A stretch of DNA of 64,000 bases from Cochliopodium minus. Its lineage: Eukaryota > Discosea > Himatismenida > Cochliopodiidae. The stretch covers positions 63,369 through 127,368 of the forward strand of contig JAMYWO010000007.1 of the NCBI GenBank assembly GCA_024220525.1. The letters are read 5' to 3'. The notes beneath the pieces are model-generated. The model ran no database searches. It was not told the DNA's origin and worked only from the letters and a program-made list of their open reading frames with translations. Position numbers and translations under genes: made by a program. Below, in pieces: positions 23,644-32,581 of the stretch; the stretch's first letter is position 1; each line of letters starts with the position of its first letter.

Positions 23644-25020
23644 ATGGCAGAAATTCAAATTAGTGGGATTACTTTAGCATCTATATTGTATCAAATTAGT
23701 GAATCAAATTATACTGTTGTAAGAAAAGACAAATATAGAATAAATAGCTTAATATTTTATATAACGCATTATTCATCAATAAATCACCATATTTCTAACA
23801 TTTTTGTATATATTTGAAACATTTCAAATTCTATAATTTCCTTCTCTTTTCATAAAGGAAGGATTCTTGCTTGGAAAAAATGCCACACATAAAAGCAGCA
23901 TCATATCCGATTCAGAAACAATATCAGTAACAAAGAATGTGATAGGTAAAAGAGATATTCCAAAAATAACCATTTTAGCTTAATATATAAGCACTAAAAA
24001 TAAATAATTCAAATGAGATTCAATTGATGAGGATATTTATAACCCAAATACTTTTCAATTTCTAATATATTTCAATCAAATCCATCATTCTCCAAAAAAA
24101 GAAATACAAACGATTTTTGTGACCGGAAATCAATATTCATTTTACGATGAAAGTGGGAAATTGAATCAACAAAAATTAAATGACCTTTATTCCAAAACCC
24201 AATCTCAAGTAAATAAAAATTCTTAATTTTTTTTTGGAAAAGAATTGAAAGATAAAATAAAATAAAATAAAAAACTCTTTTTCAGATTGTAGGATGGTTT
24301 AAGTTTAGAAAAGATGGAACTTTCAAGCCTACACTTAGAGATTTAAATGTCCACAAAAATTTAAAACAGCATGAAAAAAACAAGGATTGCAAAACTTTTC
24401 TTTTCGGTCTTTTTACCCAAAATATTGTAAAGAGAAATTTTTTTTATTACCAATTTTTTAGTTTCTATTTTTACTTTTTGATTTTTTACTTTGATTTTTT
24501 TTTTTAAATTTTGTTTGAATACTTTTTTTTTCTTGTTAGAATGCTCACATTTATGACTTTAGCTACAATTTTATGGACATAACTTTCGAATCGTTCAATT
24601 TTATCAAATACCCCCATAAACTTAATATCATCAATTTGCAACAAAGCTCGCAAGAGGAATATGATTTTTTACCCACTTCTTCTATCCCCAATCTCCCCAA
24701 TTCTTCTCCGTTTGGCAAAATTGTCTCCACCTTAGGTGACAATGGATTTTCTAAAGTTGCTTCTTTAACTCCTGAACCTATTGAATACTTACAAAAATTT
24801 TATCAAAATTCTTTGAAGGAATTAGAAGTAAAAAATAATTTTGTTGCTAATTTTTTATTTTTTTAAATTTTCTTTCAATTTTTTTTCTAATTTATAATTT
24901 TTTTTTTAATTTTTTTTTAATTTTTTTATTTAATAAAAGAGAATGGCTGAGGGTATTCATTCTTCTTCACTCAAGATAAAAGAATTGGAGAAAGAAATTG
25001 AACAACTTTCTAAGAAATAA
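23644..25020 (+). CDS. Abraxas/FAM175-like MPN-domain protein
   Basis: Abraxas and Abro1 are pseudo-MPN scaffolds that partner the K63-specific deubiquitinase BRCC36 in the BRCA1-A or BRISC complexes. Exons, in phase: 23644-23718, 23858-23945, 24018-24208, 24286-24426, 24540-24827, 24940-25020; about 287 residues. Family landmarks: early ISG, EGFLLGKN, ISDSETISV, IVGWFKFRKDGTFKPTLRD, then a C-terminal coiled coil (LKIKELEKEIEQLSKK). The catalytic JAMM histidines are absent, as expected of this subfamily. The final codons are duplicated at window position 1. Confidence 0.85.
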
Positions 25021-25084
25021 AAAAACAATAAAAAGTTTTCAATCACGAATTTTTACATTTGAAATTTCATTTTAATATTTATTT
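25008..25084. other. End of block B, overlapping window start
   Basis: Identical over 77 bases to positions 1-77 and cut by the N at 25085. In the overlap copy at the window start the sequence continues naturally into the 269-2974 gene, so that gene should be the downstream neighbour of the Abraxas-like gene. Confidence 0.85.
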
Positions 25085-25085
25085 N
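25085..25085. other. Ambiguous base N at contig join B/C
   Basis: A single N separates the Abraxas-like 3' flank from an (AAAAAT)n tract that runs into SEC24. SEC24 loses its last exon at this point. Confidence 0.9.
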
Positions 25086-25250
25086 AAAATAAAAAATAAA
25101 AAATAAAAAATAAAATAAAAAATAAAAAATAAAAAATAAAAAATAAAAAATAAAAAATAAAATAAAAACTAAAAAATAAAAAATAAAAAATAATGAAATA
25201 AAATAAAAAATAAAAATAAAAAATAAAAATAAAAATAAAAACAATAATAT
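25086..25250. repeat. (AAAAAT)n tract at left end of block C
   Basis: About 165 bases of AAAAAT/AAAAT units. It lies in what should be the last intron of SEC24 and forms the left end of block C. Similar tracts at 25430-25600 and 25800-26085 fill other SEC24 introns. Confidence 0.8.
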
Positions 25251-25258
25251 TGTTTTAC

Positions 25259-27937
25259 GTTGGTGACGATTGAGTTGTAATCGTTGACACCAAACAAAGA
25301 TTGGATGAGGATGGTAGGGATGGTCTTTCCGATCCACAAGTAAAGGTTGAGAAAGTTGTCCAAAACAAACACTGGGTATTTCGTAAGTTCTGCACTTGTC
25401 AATCTGACAGGGCTAGGTAATCCTTATAATAAATAAAAAATAAAAAATAAAAAATAAAAATATAAAAATATAAAAATATAAAAATATAAAAATATAAAAA
25501 TATAAAAATATAAAAATAAAAATATAAAAAATAAATTAATAATTTTAATAAAAAAATATAAATGAAAAAATAAAAAAATAAAAATATAAATAAAAAAATA
25601 AAAATGTTTTTTATTTTATTTACCAGTTGTTTCATTCGAAAAAGTTACAGGATAGAGGTTTGGATGAATGAATTTAAGGAATTGGCCACAAGACATCGTT
25701 CTGATTTTGTGGAAGAAGTAATTACGAGTGTCTGGCCTGATACCTAAAGAGTAAAAAAAAAAATAGTTAATTATTTTAGGAATAAAAACAAAGAAATACA
25801 TTTAAAAAATATTAAAAAATATAAAAAAAATATAAAATAAATTATAATAAAAAATATGAAAAATATAAAAAACATTAAAAAGAAAAAAATAAAAATAAAA
25901 AATAAATTCATTTAAAAAAAAATGAAAATAAAAAATAATAAAAAATATGAAAAATATAAAAAACATTAAAAAGAAAAAAAAATAAAAATAAAAAATAAAT
26001 TCATTTAAATAAAAAAATGAAAATAAATAAATAAAAAAATAAAGATAAAAATAAACAAAAATAAATAAAAATAAAAATAAAATTTTACCTTTTGCAATAG
26101 AGAAGACATAATGTTTGAGAAGAGCGAAAGTGTAGAGAGGAAAGTTAATGAGGGATTCTGGCAAGTTGACCACAGAGCTGGTGTTGACGTTGATGCCGGG
26201 TGTCACTTTGTAGACTTTGATGATGTCCGAAACTTTGTTGAGGAGAGCTTCTCTAGCATATTTTATTTGAGTTGTTATTGCCTTATCCAAAGCTATATAA
26301 TTGATAAACAAGTTTTAATAAAATAATATTATTTATTTTCTTTATTAAATTTCAAATCATTTCTGATATGAGGATCAAAAAAATAATGAGCGAAATAAAT
26401 GTTTAATAATTGTGATCAAAAAAAAAATAATAAAAATTTTAAATTTGAGATTTTTAAAAAAAAAAAAGAATAAAAATAAAAATAAAATAAATGATGGGAC
26501 AATAATAAAAATAAACCGAGATTTTAAAAGGTAAATAAGGAGTGAAATTAATGTTTGTTTAAAACAAAATAAAATGAAATAAATATTGAGATTATAAAAA
26601 ATAAATTTATTTTTAAAATAAAATGAGTGATAAAAATCAAAAAAAAAACATTGTTTAAAAAGAAAAATATTTCAAATCAAAAAAACTTCAAAAAATTTTT
26701 TTTTGTTACCCATTTTGGAAAGAAGAGTAATAGTAGTGACAGTGTTCGCAGAACGATAAATCTCCAACATAGAAGAAGTGACAGGCAAACATTTAGTCAT
26801 GACCCTCATCTTTCTCACTCCCTCTGTGGAAGTGTACAAAAGAACGGCTTGGAAGCAAACATACTTGGAAAAAGTCAAGTTTTCGGTGATTTTCATTTGG
26901 AAGCCAAACGATTTTTCAGAGTCGATGTGAGGCATGTGCAATAAATCCACGTTTTTGATGAAAAAATTTCCGAAGATGAATTTTGGGTTTACTTCGATAC
27001 CTTTATAAAAAAAAAAAGATAGTTAAATTAAAGTTAAAAGTTTAAAGTTAAAAATTTAATAAATTATGAAGGATATTAAATTTATATTGGTAATTCAAAA
27101 AAAAAAAAAAATTAAAAAGAAATAAAAGCTAGATGCTCTTAAAAAAAAAAGACAAAAGAGTTTTAAAGTAAAAGCAAATATTATTATTACCTTTGCTGCA
27201 ACGCAATCTCATAACACTTTGGAAACCAGTTTCCCTCATGTATAATACTTTGCAAATATCATTGTACAAAGTGATTTTGTCTTGGTTGTCCAATGAACCG
27301 TGCAAACCATACATGAAAAGTTCTCCTCCTGTGACGGTAGGGAGAACTCCGATGGTGGAATTGTCGACATACAAGGTGGAGTAGACGAAGACGTCGACGG
27401 TGATGTTGTAAGTGGAACAGTTTGTGGCTATTTTTTGGTATTCCTCATTTTGTGGTTTATAAAAGAGGTTCTCATTGTCAGTTCCTATTTTCAAAATAAT
27501 GAACAAAAAAAAAAGTAAAAAAAAAAATAGTTTCAAAAAGAATAAATAATTAAATAGATAAAAATAATAACCAAAAAAAATATTTAATAAACAAAAATAA
27601 AATGGAAAATGGAAAAATAATGATTACCTACATCAACAGATCTCTTTTGTTCTCTTTGTTCCAATCCAATTTTAGCTCCCAAGTTGGGCAAAGCACTCAT
27701 TTGTACCAAAATTCTTCCTCCATGGTTTTTGGCAATGGCATAACAAACCTTCAAAGCAGGACCCAAAGAAGAGTCTACGCATGTGTTCTTTTCCCAAATG
27801 GCTGGTAACTTCTCTAAGAGATCATCAACTAAGCTTCTGCATTCTGTCAAGTTTACCAAAATATCCTCTGCGAGAACTGGAAGAAACAAATCTTCAATGT
27901 CTGGCACAACCAATAATTGTGGTTTTGAAAGAGTTGA
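25259..27937 (-). CDS. SEC24: SEC24 COPII coat subunit, C-terminal part
   Basis: Continuation of the SEC24 gene at 6680-8205. Exons in reading order: 27628-27937, 27191-27484, 26710-27000, 26089-26292, 25624-25743, 25259-25422. The first begins STLSKPQLLVVPDIEDLFLP, the exact sequel to YNLR at 6680. Later landmarks: SSLGPALKVCYAIAKNHGGR, FGNFFIKNVDLLHMPHID (beta-sandwich), YVCFQAVLLYTSTEGVRKMR, ALDKAITTQIKYAREALLNK (helical domain), FPLYTFALLKHYVF and the gelsolin-like VFVLDNFLNLYLWIGK. The last 80-90 residues of the gelsolin-like domain and tail are missing beyond the (AAAAAT)n tract at 25086-25250. All exons are intact; only the scaffold order is wrong. Confidence 0.95.
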
Positions 27938-27981
27938 CTGATAAGAAAAGAAAAATTAAAATTTGAGAAATAGAAATGGAA

Positions 27982-28069
27982 AAAATGAAATCATACAAAA
28001 GCAATAAAAAAAAAGAAAAAAAATATTTATTTTTGAATGAGAAAAAATTTAAAATTTTCTTATAAAAAT
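27982..28069. other. Overlap with 6448-6535
   Basis: Second copy of the SEC24 intron piece found at the left end of block B. To its left lies the SEC24 exon at 27937; to its right an (AAAAAT)n tract leads into an unrelated gene, CDC16. Confidence 0.85.
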
Positions 28070-28240
28070 AAAAATAAATAAAAAATAAAAAATAAAAAAT
28101 AAAAAATAAAAAATAAAAAATAAAAATAAAAATAAAAATAAATAAAAAATAAAAATAAAATAAAAAATAAAAATAAAAAATAAATAAAAAATAAATAAAT
28201 AAAAATAAAAAATTAATAAAAATTAAGAATAATGAAACTA
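28070..28240. repeat. (AAAAAT)n tract, suspected internal chimeric join in block C
   Basis: About 170 bases of AAAAAT, AAAAT and AAATA units between the SEC24 intron overlap and an internal exon of CDC16. No N is present, but both flanking genes are broken at this tract, so it is probably a hidden join. Confidence 0.7.
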
Positions 28241-28261
28241 ATAAAATATTTTTATTTAAAG

Positions 28262-28704
28262 GAGTAATACATTACAAGAATGAGGAATACAAAGAAGCAG
28301 CGGAACATTTCGAAACTGTATTGAAATACGTGGACAGCCCTGTTCATCCTTCTTGGGAGCCCACCGTGTTCAACTTGGGTCATTGCTACAGAAAGTTAAA
28401 AATGTATGACAAGGCCATTGAAAAATATCAATTTGCTTTGTCCATTTCTCCTAACAATTATTCTCTTTTTTCTTCTATTGGTAAAAATTTATTTTATTAT
28501 TTTTTTTTTTTTATTTTAAAAATTTTTTAAAGGATTCACTTTCCATATTCAACAAAAATTCCAGCTTGCAGTTGATTTTTACCATAGGGCCTTGAGCATA
28601 AACTCCAAAGACCCTTTCTCTTCTGACATGCTCAAACGTGCAATAGAGGAGAGTTTTGATTTTGAAGAATCAAACTTACAATTACCTAAATTCAAATTTA
28701 ATTA
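28262..28704 (+). CDS. CDC16: APC/C subunit CDC16/APC6, C-terminal part only
   Basis: CDC16 is a TPR scaffold subunit of the anaphase-promoting complex ubiquitin ligase. Two exons are present: 28262-28480 and 28533-28704. They encode the last TPR repeats: GVIHYKNEEYKEAAEHFETV, PTVFNLGHCYRKLKMYDKAI, then FHIQQKFQLAVDFYHRALSI, and end with a short acidic tail and stop. A full protein has about 600 residues; only about 130 are here. The missing 5' exons lie beyond the repeat tract at 28070-28240, so this is an assembly truncation rather than a pseudogene. Confidence 0.85.
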
Positions 28705-28781
28705 GTTTTAAATTAAAAATTTAAATATAATTTATTTTATTTAATAATGGAGAAAATTATTTTAATTAAAATGTTTAAAAT

Positions 28782-30601
28782 TTAATTTAAATTGTTTTCT
28801 GGAAAGTCTTTTTCAAATTGTTTAAGTTTCAATTCTTTTAAAGAATGAAAACAATAGTAATCAAATATTTTGAAAAGCAATGGTTTTGGAAGTTTCAAAT
28901 ATTTTTTGTCTTTGAAGAAAAAGTTGAGACAAAGGAGAAAAGCAAAAATGTTAATTTGGATTTCTTTTTCGAAAGAGAAGTGTTTTTCAGGTATCCAACA
29001 TTTTTTTTGGGAAATTCTCCTGTTGATCCTCAAATAAAAATCAATGGTTTTATCCTCTCGAGTATTGAAATGTTCAACAACAAGGAGAGAATGGTTGACT
29101 TTCAACAAATCACAAATAATTTTTAGGTGGTTTACTGGGTCGATTTCCCCCAAGTGTTGAAGAGTCTCGTTTGATTTCAAACATTCCAAAAAATATTCAA
29201 TTGTTTCGTCATTGTAATTATCTGAATCGAATTCAAATAGTTTAAGAAACTTGTTGGATTTTAATGCATCAAAAATCTTCTTTATTTCTTCCTCATCAAT
29301 GGGAATTCCCTTGACGTCAAGAAACTCTAACTTTTTATACTTTATTAAGTCTGATAACAAACAAGTTTCCGAGCCAAGTTCGTTGTAAGAAACATCCAAG
29401 TATTTGAGAGATTCGTTTTTTGTCAGGCCTTCTTTCATAAAATCTAAAAAACATTTTCCATAGCAATCATAAACCACTCTTTTATTAAATATTATAATTA
29501 TTAAAAAAAAAAAAAAAGGTAGGTTAAGTTTTGTTTTGAAATAATGTTTGTAAAATTGATTTAAGAAAAGGTATTGAATTATGGACTATTTTGATAAAAA
29601 TAAAAAAGATACAGTTTTTGAAGGGATTTGGTTGAACTCAAAAACTTGTTCATTTCATCTTTGACAAGGTCTTGCAATCTATTTTGAGACAAAATAAGAG
29701 AAGTAAGTCCATCATAATTCTGAAGAGAAGAGAAAAGGGAGGACAATTGCAGATTACTGAGATACAGATATTTCAAGTTCATTTTTTTGATGTTTTTGTT
29801 CGAATTAAGAATTTGGGGAATATAGTCTTTGGCAAAACCGAATGGATCTAAATTTACTGACCCATTCAAACGGAGAGATGTGAGGTTTTTGTTTGTTTTG
29901 AAAGCTTCGCAAATGGGTCCAAACTCAAAAATCTTATAGTTATCAAAACGTAACCCGAATGATTTGAGGTTTTTGTTTGAAGTGAGAAATACAGATATTA
30001 GATTTAAGAATTCTTCGTCTAAATTGAAATTTTCCAAGATTAATGTTTCTATCTTCTCGTTTTCTTTTATTGATTCCAAAATCATTTCGAATTTCTCCTT
30101 TATTTTGTTGTTTGGGGTATTGTTAGTCATTACTTTCAGTTTTTTTATGGAGGGATGTTTTTTGATTGTTTCGCAGAACTTTTTCCAACCAGAGTTTGAA
30201 CATATGTTTATGGAGATTTGTATTGATAAGAGTGTTTTTGAATTCTCGATGTAATCCAAGAAAGTAGTGAGATGTTTGTGGGTTAATTCTCCATCATTAT
30301 CATACAGTTTCTTCAATTTATCTATTTCTTTGATTTTCTCGAAGAATATTTTATAACATTCCTCATTTTCCATCTCGTAAATTAAAGACAATTCTGATTG
30401 ATATAATCTCTCTACCTCACCATATTCTATTTTATCAATCAATTCCATCAATTTTATATCGCTCTAAATAAAATAAAAGAGAGGAATAAAGAAAGGTTTC
30501 AAATTATTAAAGTGGTTTAATCGGATTACCATTTTTTTTAAATTCTTTAATCCAACAATCAAAATTCTTTTTTTCGAACACAATTCTTTTATTTTTCTCA
30601 T
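28782..30601 (-). CDS. Leucine-rich-repeat protein (ribonuclease-inhibitor type)
   Basis: Three exons in phase: 30530-30601 (MRKIKELCSKK...), 29613-30463, 28782-29478, giving about 538 residues. The body is built of irregular 28-30 residue leucine repeats of the ribonuclease-inhibitor kind (NKNLTSLRLNGSVNLDP, LTSLILSQNRLQDLV, NESLKYLDVSYNELGSE). The C-terminal 90 residues are a helical cap with LPKPLLFKIFDYYCF, similar to a small F-box- or SOCS-like motif, so a ubiquitin-adaptor role is possible but unproven. No membrane segment or signal. The donor of exon 2 is GTATCT. Function unknown. Confidence 0.75.
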
Positions 30602-30667
30602 TTTACATGTGTCACTAAATGACAAAGATAATTAAAAGGATTACAATTATCACCTTTAAAATTTAAA

Positions 30668-32248
30668 TCAATTTAAAGATTTCTTTTTAGTTGTAAAAAA
30701 CCAAGTATCATCGATTGGATTCACGGAACAAACACTCAACAAATGAGAAGGAGAAGTGTTTGTGTAAGAAACAGCATTTCCTAAATGATCAAAGACACCC
30801 AAAAATTTAACTTTGTGAATAACAGTCTTTTTTTTTGGTTGGTTTTGAAGTATTTTTTCTTTTACAGGAGGTGGAACCTGTACCAAATTTTCACTTCCAA
30901 TTAAATGAATACTGCCCTGCTTGTAGCAAGAAGGAGATATTTTCTCATTGAGTTCATTAGGGAGGAGTTTAGAAATGTTTTCAATAAGTTGGATTCCTTC
31001 CAATTTCGAAAGGAAAAGGTTGGGGTAAACGAGAAAGAATTGGTCTTTGAGATAATGTCTAAAAACAAAACAATTACAATCTTTGGTTTCAAAATATTCC
31101 AAAACAAGACCCTGTATGGCTTGAAGGAAGTTTTTACAAAGGCTAGAATCTAGTGAGTTTGGAGAAGAAACATCAATGACAAGTTTTGTTATATTTTCAT
31201 TTATAACTTCACAAACATTAAAAATTTTGTCATTTTTTATGCTAGATTCAACCAAGTCATAGAGTTGAGTAACTGCTTTTTTGGAGGAGACAATTTTTTC
31301 TAAAAACTTTTCATTTTCAACATTCACAATGTGAGTGGTTTTATTTTTCGAAGAAATGAGTTTTCTAAACTCAATAGCACTACTCCTCTGTTCTTCCTTT
31401 TCCCTTTGAAATGCTTTTTTGGGTTGTACATGCAACAATAATTCTTCGTCTTTGATACTAACTACATTCTTGGTATCACAAAAGAGGATGTTTGGTCCGC
31501 TCTTGTAGAAAAGTTCCTCCTCCTTTTTATCTTCCTCTTTGTTAATTGTCTCATGAGTACAAACCTTGCTGACCAACAAAAATCTTTCTTCCATTGTTTT
31601 TGTGTTTTTGTACATCCTAAAGGTTTGTTTGTGGTTGTAAACTTGGGTGTCAACAAAAAACTCCTTATCTTCTTTCTCATTTTTTTTTATGAAAAACTGA
31701 TTGTAATGTTCATCTTTTTCTGATCTCTTCACTATTTCCCTTCTTATTATCTCTATGAAAGCTTTGAAATGATACATGTGTTCGAAACACACATTAAAAG
31801 GTCCATGAACATGTAGTGACTCTTTCACATCGTTTGAGCTGTTCAAGATGAGGAAATCCGATTTTGTAGGTGATTTTATCCCGTTGAATGTTTTGCTGAA
31901 TAATTCGATGAAGATATCAAGGAAATTTAACAACATCTTTTCTATATCTTTATCCTTATTCATCTCTTTATTGAATTCCAAATCCATGAATCCATGCACT
32001 GGTTTGTTTTCATCCAACATGAAATAAAAATTTCTATCTTTTTCTTCTTTTTCCTTGAATTTTTGATACATAGCCTCTTTTGTTGATGTTATCCAAAATT
32101 TGCCCTTCTTCTTTGGTATATCATGTGCAAAGATATATTTTTTGTATTTTGTTTCTGATAGATCCCTCAGAGCTCTTTCTATCCAATCATGTACAACATA
32201 TTCTTTATCTTCAGTTTTTTCTTTCTTGCTATTCTTTTTATTCTTCAT
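30668..32248 (-). CDS. PrimPol-like archaeo-eukaryotic primase, intronless
   Basis: A single 526-residue open frame in a genome where neighbours have several introns. The N-terminal half shows the three archaeo-eukaryotic primase motifs: motif I GFMDLEFNKEM (two acidic metal ligands), motif II ESLHVHGPF (Ser-x-His type), and motif III VYNHKQTFRMYKNTK, the form found in eukaryotic PrimPol and in primases of large DNA viruses. The C-terminal half may be a decayed repeat of the same fold (LVIDVSSPNSL, FFLVYPNLF, YKQGSIHLIGSENLV). The zinc-binding region of PrimPol/UL52 is not evident. A role in lesion-tolerant priming is likely by family; a transferred or retroposed origin is inferred from the absence of introns. 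Polymerase activity is plausible because motif residues are kept. Confidence 0.75.
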   Translation of the reverse strand: MKNKKNSKKEKTEDKEYVVHDWIERALRDLSETKYKKYIFAHDIPKKKGKFWITSTKEAMYQKFKEKEEKDRNFYFMLDENKPVHGFMDLEFNKEMNKDKDIEKMLLNFLDIFIELFSKTFNGIKSPTKSDFLILNSSNDVKESLHVHGPFNVCFEHMYHFKAFIEIIRREIVKRSEKDEHYNQFFIKKNEKEDKEFFVDTQVYNHKQTFRMYKNTKTMEERFLLVSKVCTHETINKEEDKKEEELFYKSGPNILFCDTKNVVSIKDEELLLHVQPKKAFQREKEEQRSSAIEFRKLISSKNKTTHIVNVENEKFLEKIVSSKKAVTQLYDLVESSIKNDKIFNVCEVINENITKLVIDVSSPNSLDSSLCKNFLQAIQGLVLEYFETKDCNCFVFRHYLKDQFFLVYPNLFLSKLEGIQLIENISKLLPNELNEKISPSCYKQGSIHLIGSENLVQVPPPVKEKILQNQPKKKTVIHKVKFLGVFDHLGNAVSYTNTSPSHLLSVCSVNPIDDTWFFTTKKKSLN

Positions 32249-32581
32249 TTATCTTTTTTTTTATTATTTTTTAATTTTTTATAGTGAAAAGCAAAGAATA
32301 TTGTTAATGAGAAAATGATTTAAAATGAAGAGATGATCATTCTTTTCACATGAATCATTTAGCTTGAAAATATCTTTTTGCTCTTTTAAATTTTTTGATA
32401 ATCTTATAAAAATATTTCAATTAATTTAATCAACATTAATCGGTTTAGGAGTTTCTCAAACTATTTTACCTTGAGCATGCTTATCAAAACAATTTCTTTA
32501 AAATGAATTAAAATTTAATATAATAAAAAATTGAGAAGAGATAAAAAGAGAGGGAATTTTAAATCTCGACTATATTTAACA
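32249..32581. other. Divergent intergenic region
   Basis: Gap between the leftward PrimPol-like gene and the rightward RhoGEF copy 1. AT-rich; nothing beyond presumed promoters. Confidence 0.4.

Noticed and set aside
25399-26090. Phe/Tyr/Ile-rich minus-strand frames running through AT tracts
   Set aside because: These are read-through of SEC24 exons into (TTTTTA)n introns and have no protein-like composition.
6448-28069. Programmed DNA rearrangement or gene scrambling as the cause of split SEC24
   Set aside because: The Ns, exact terminal overlaps and simple-repeat junctions are enough to explain it as an assembly fault; no pointer sequences at exon boundaries are seen.
28782-28984. Plus-strand frame of 93 residues opposite the LRR gene 3' exon
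   Set aside because: Complement of a better supported minus-strand exon with leucine repeats.
30668-32248. Calling the PrimPol-like gene an integrated virus remnant
   Set aside because: No other virus-type genes or terminal repeats flank it and the primase family also occurs as a host gene; transfer is only a possibility.
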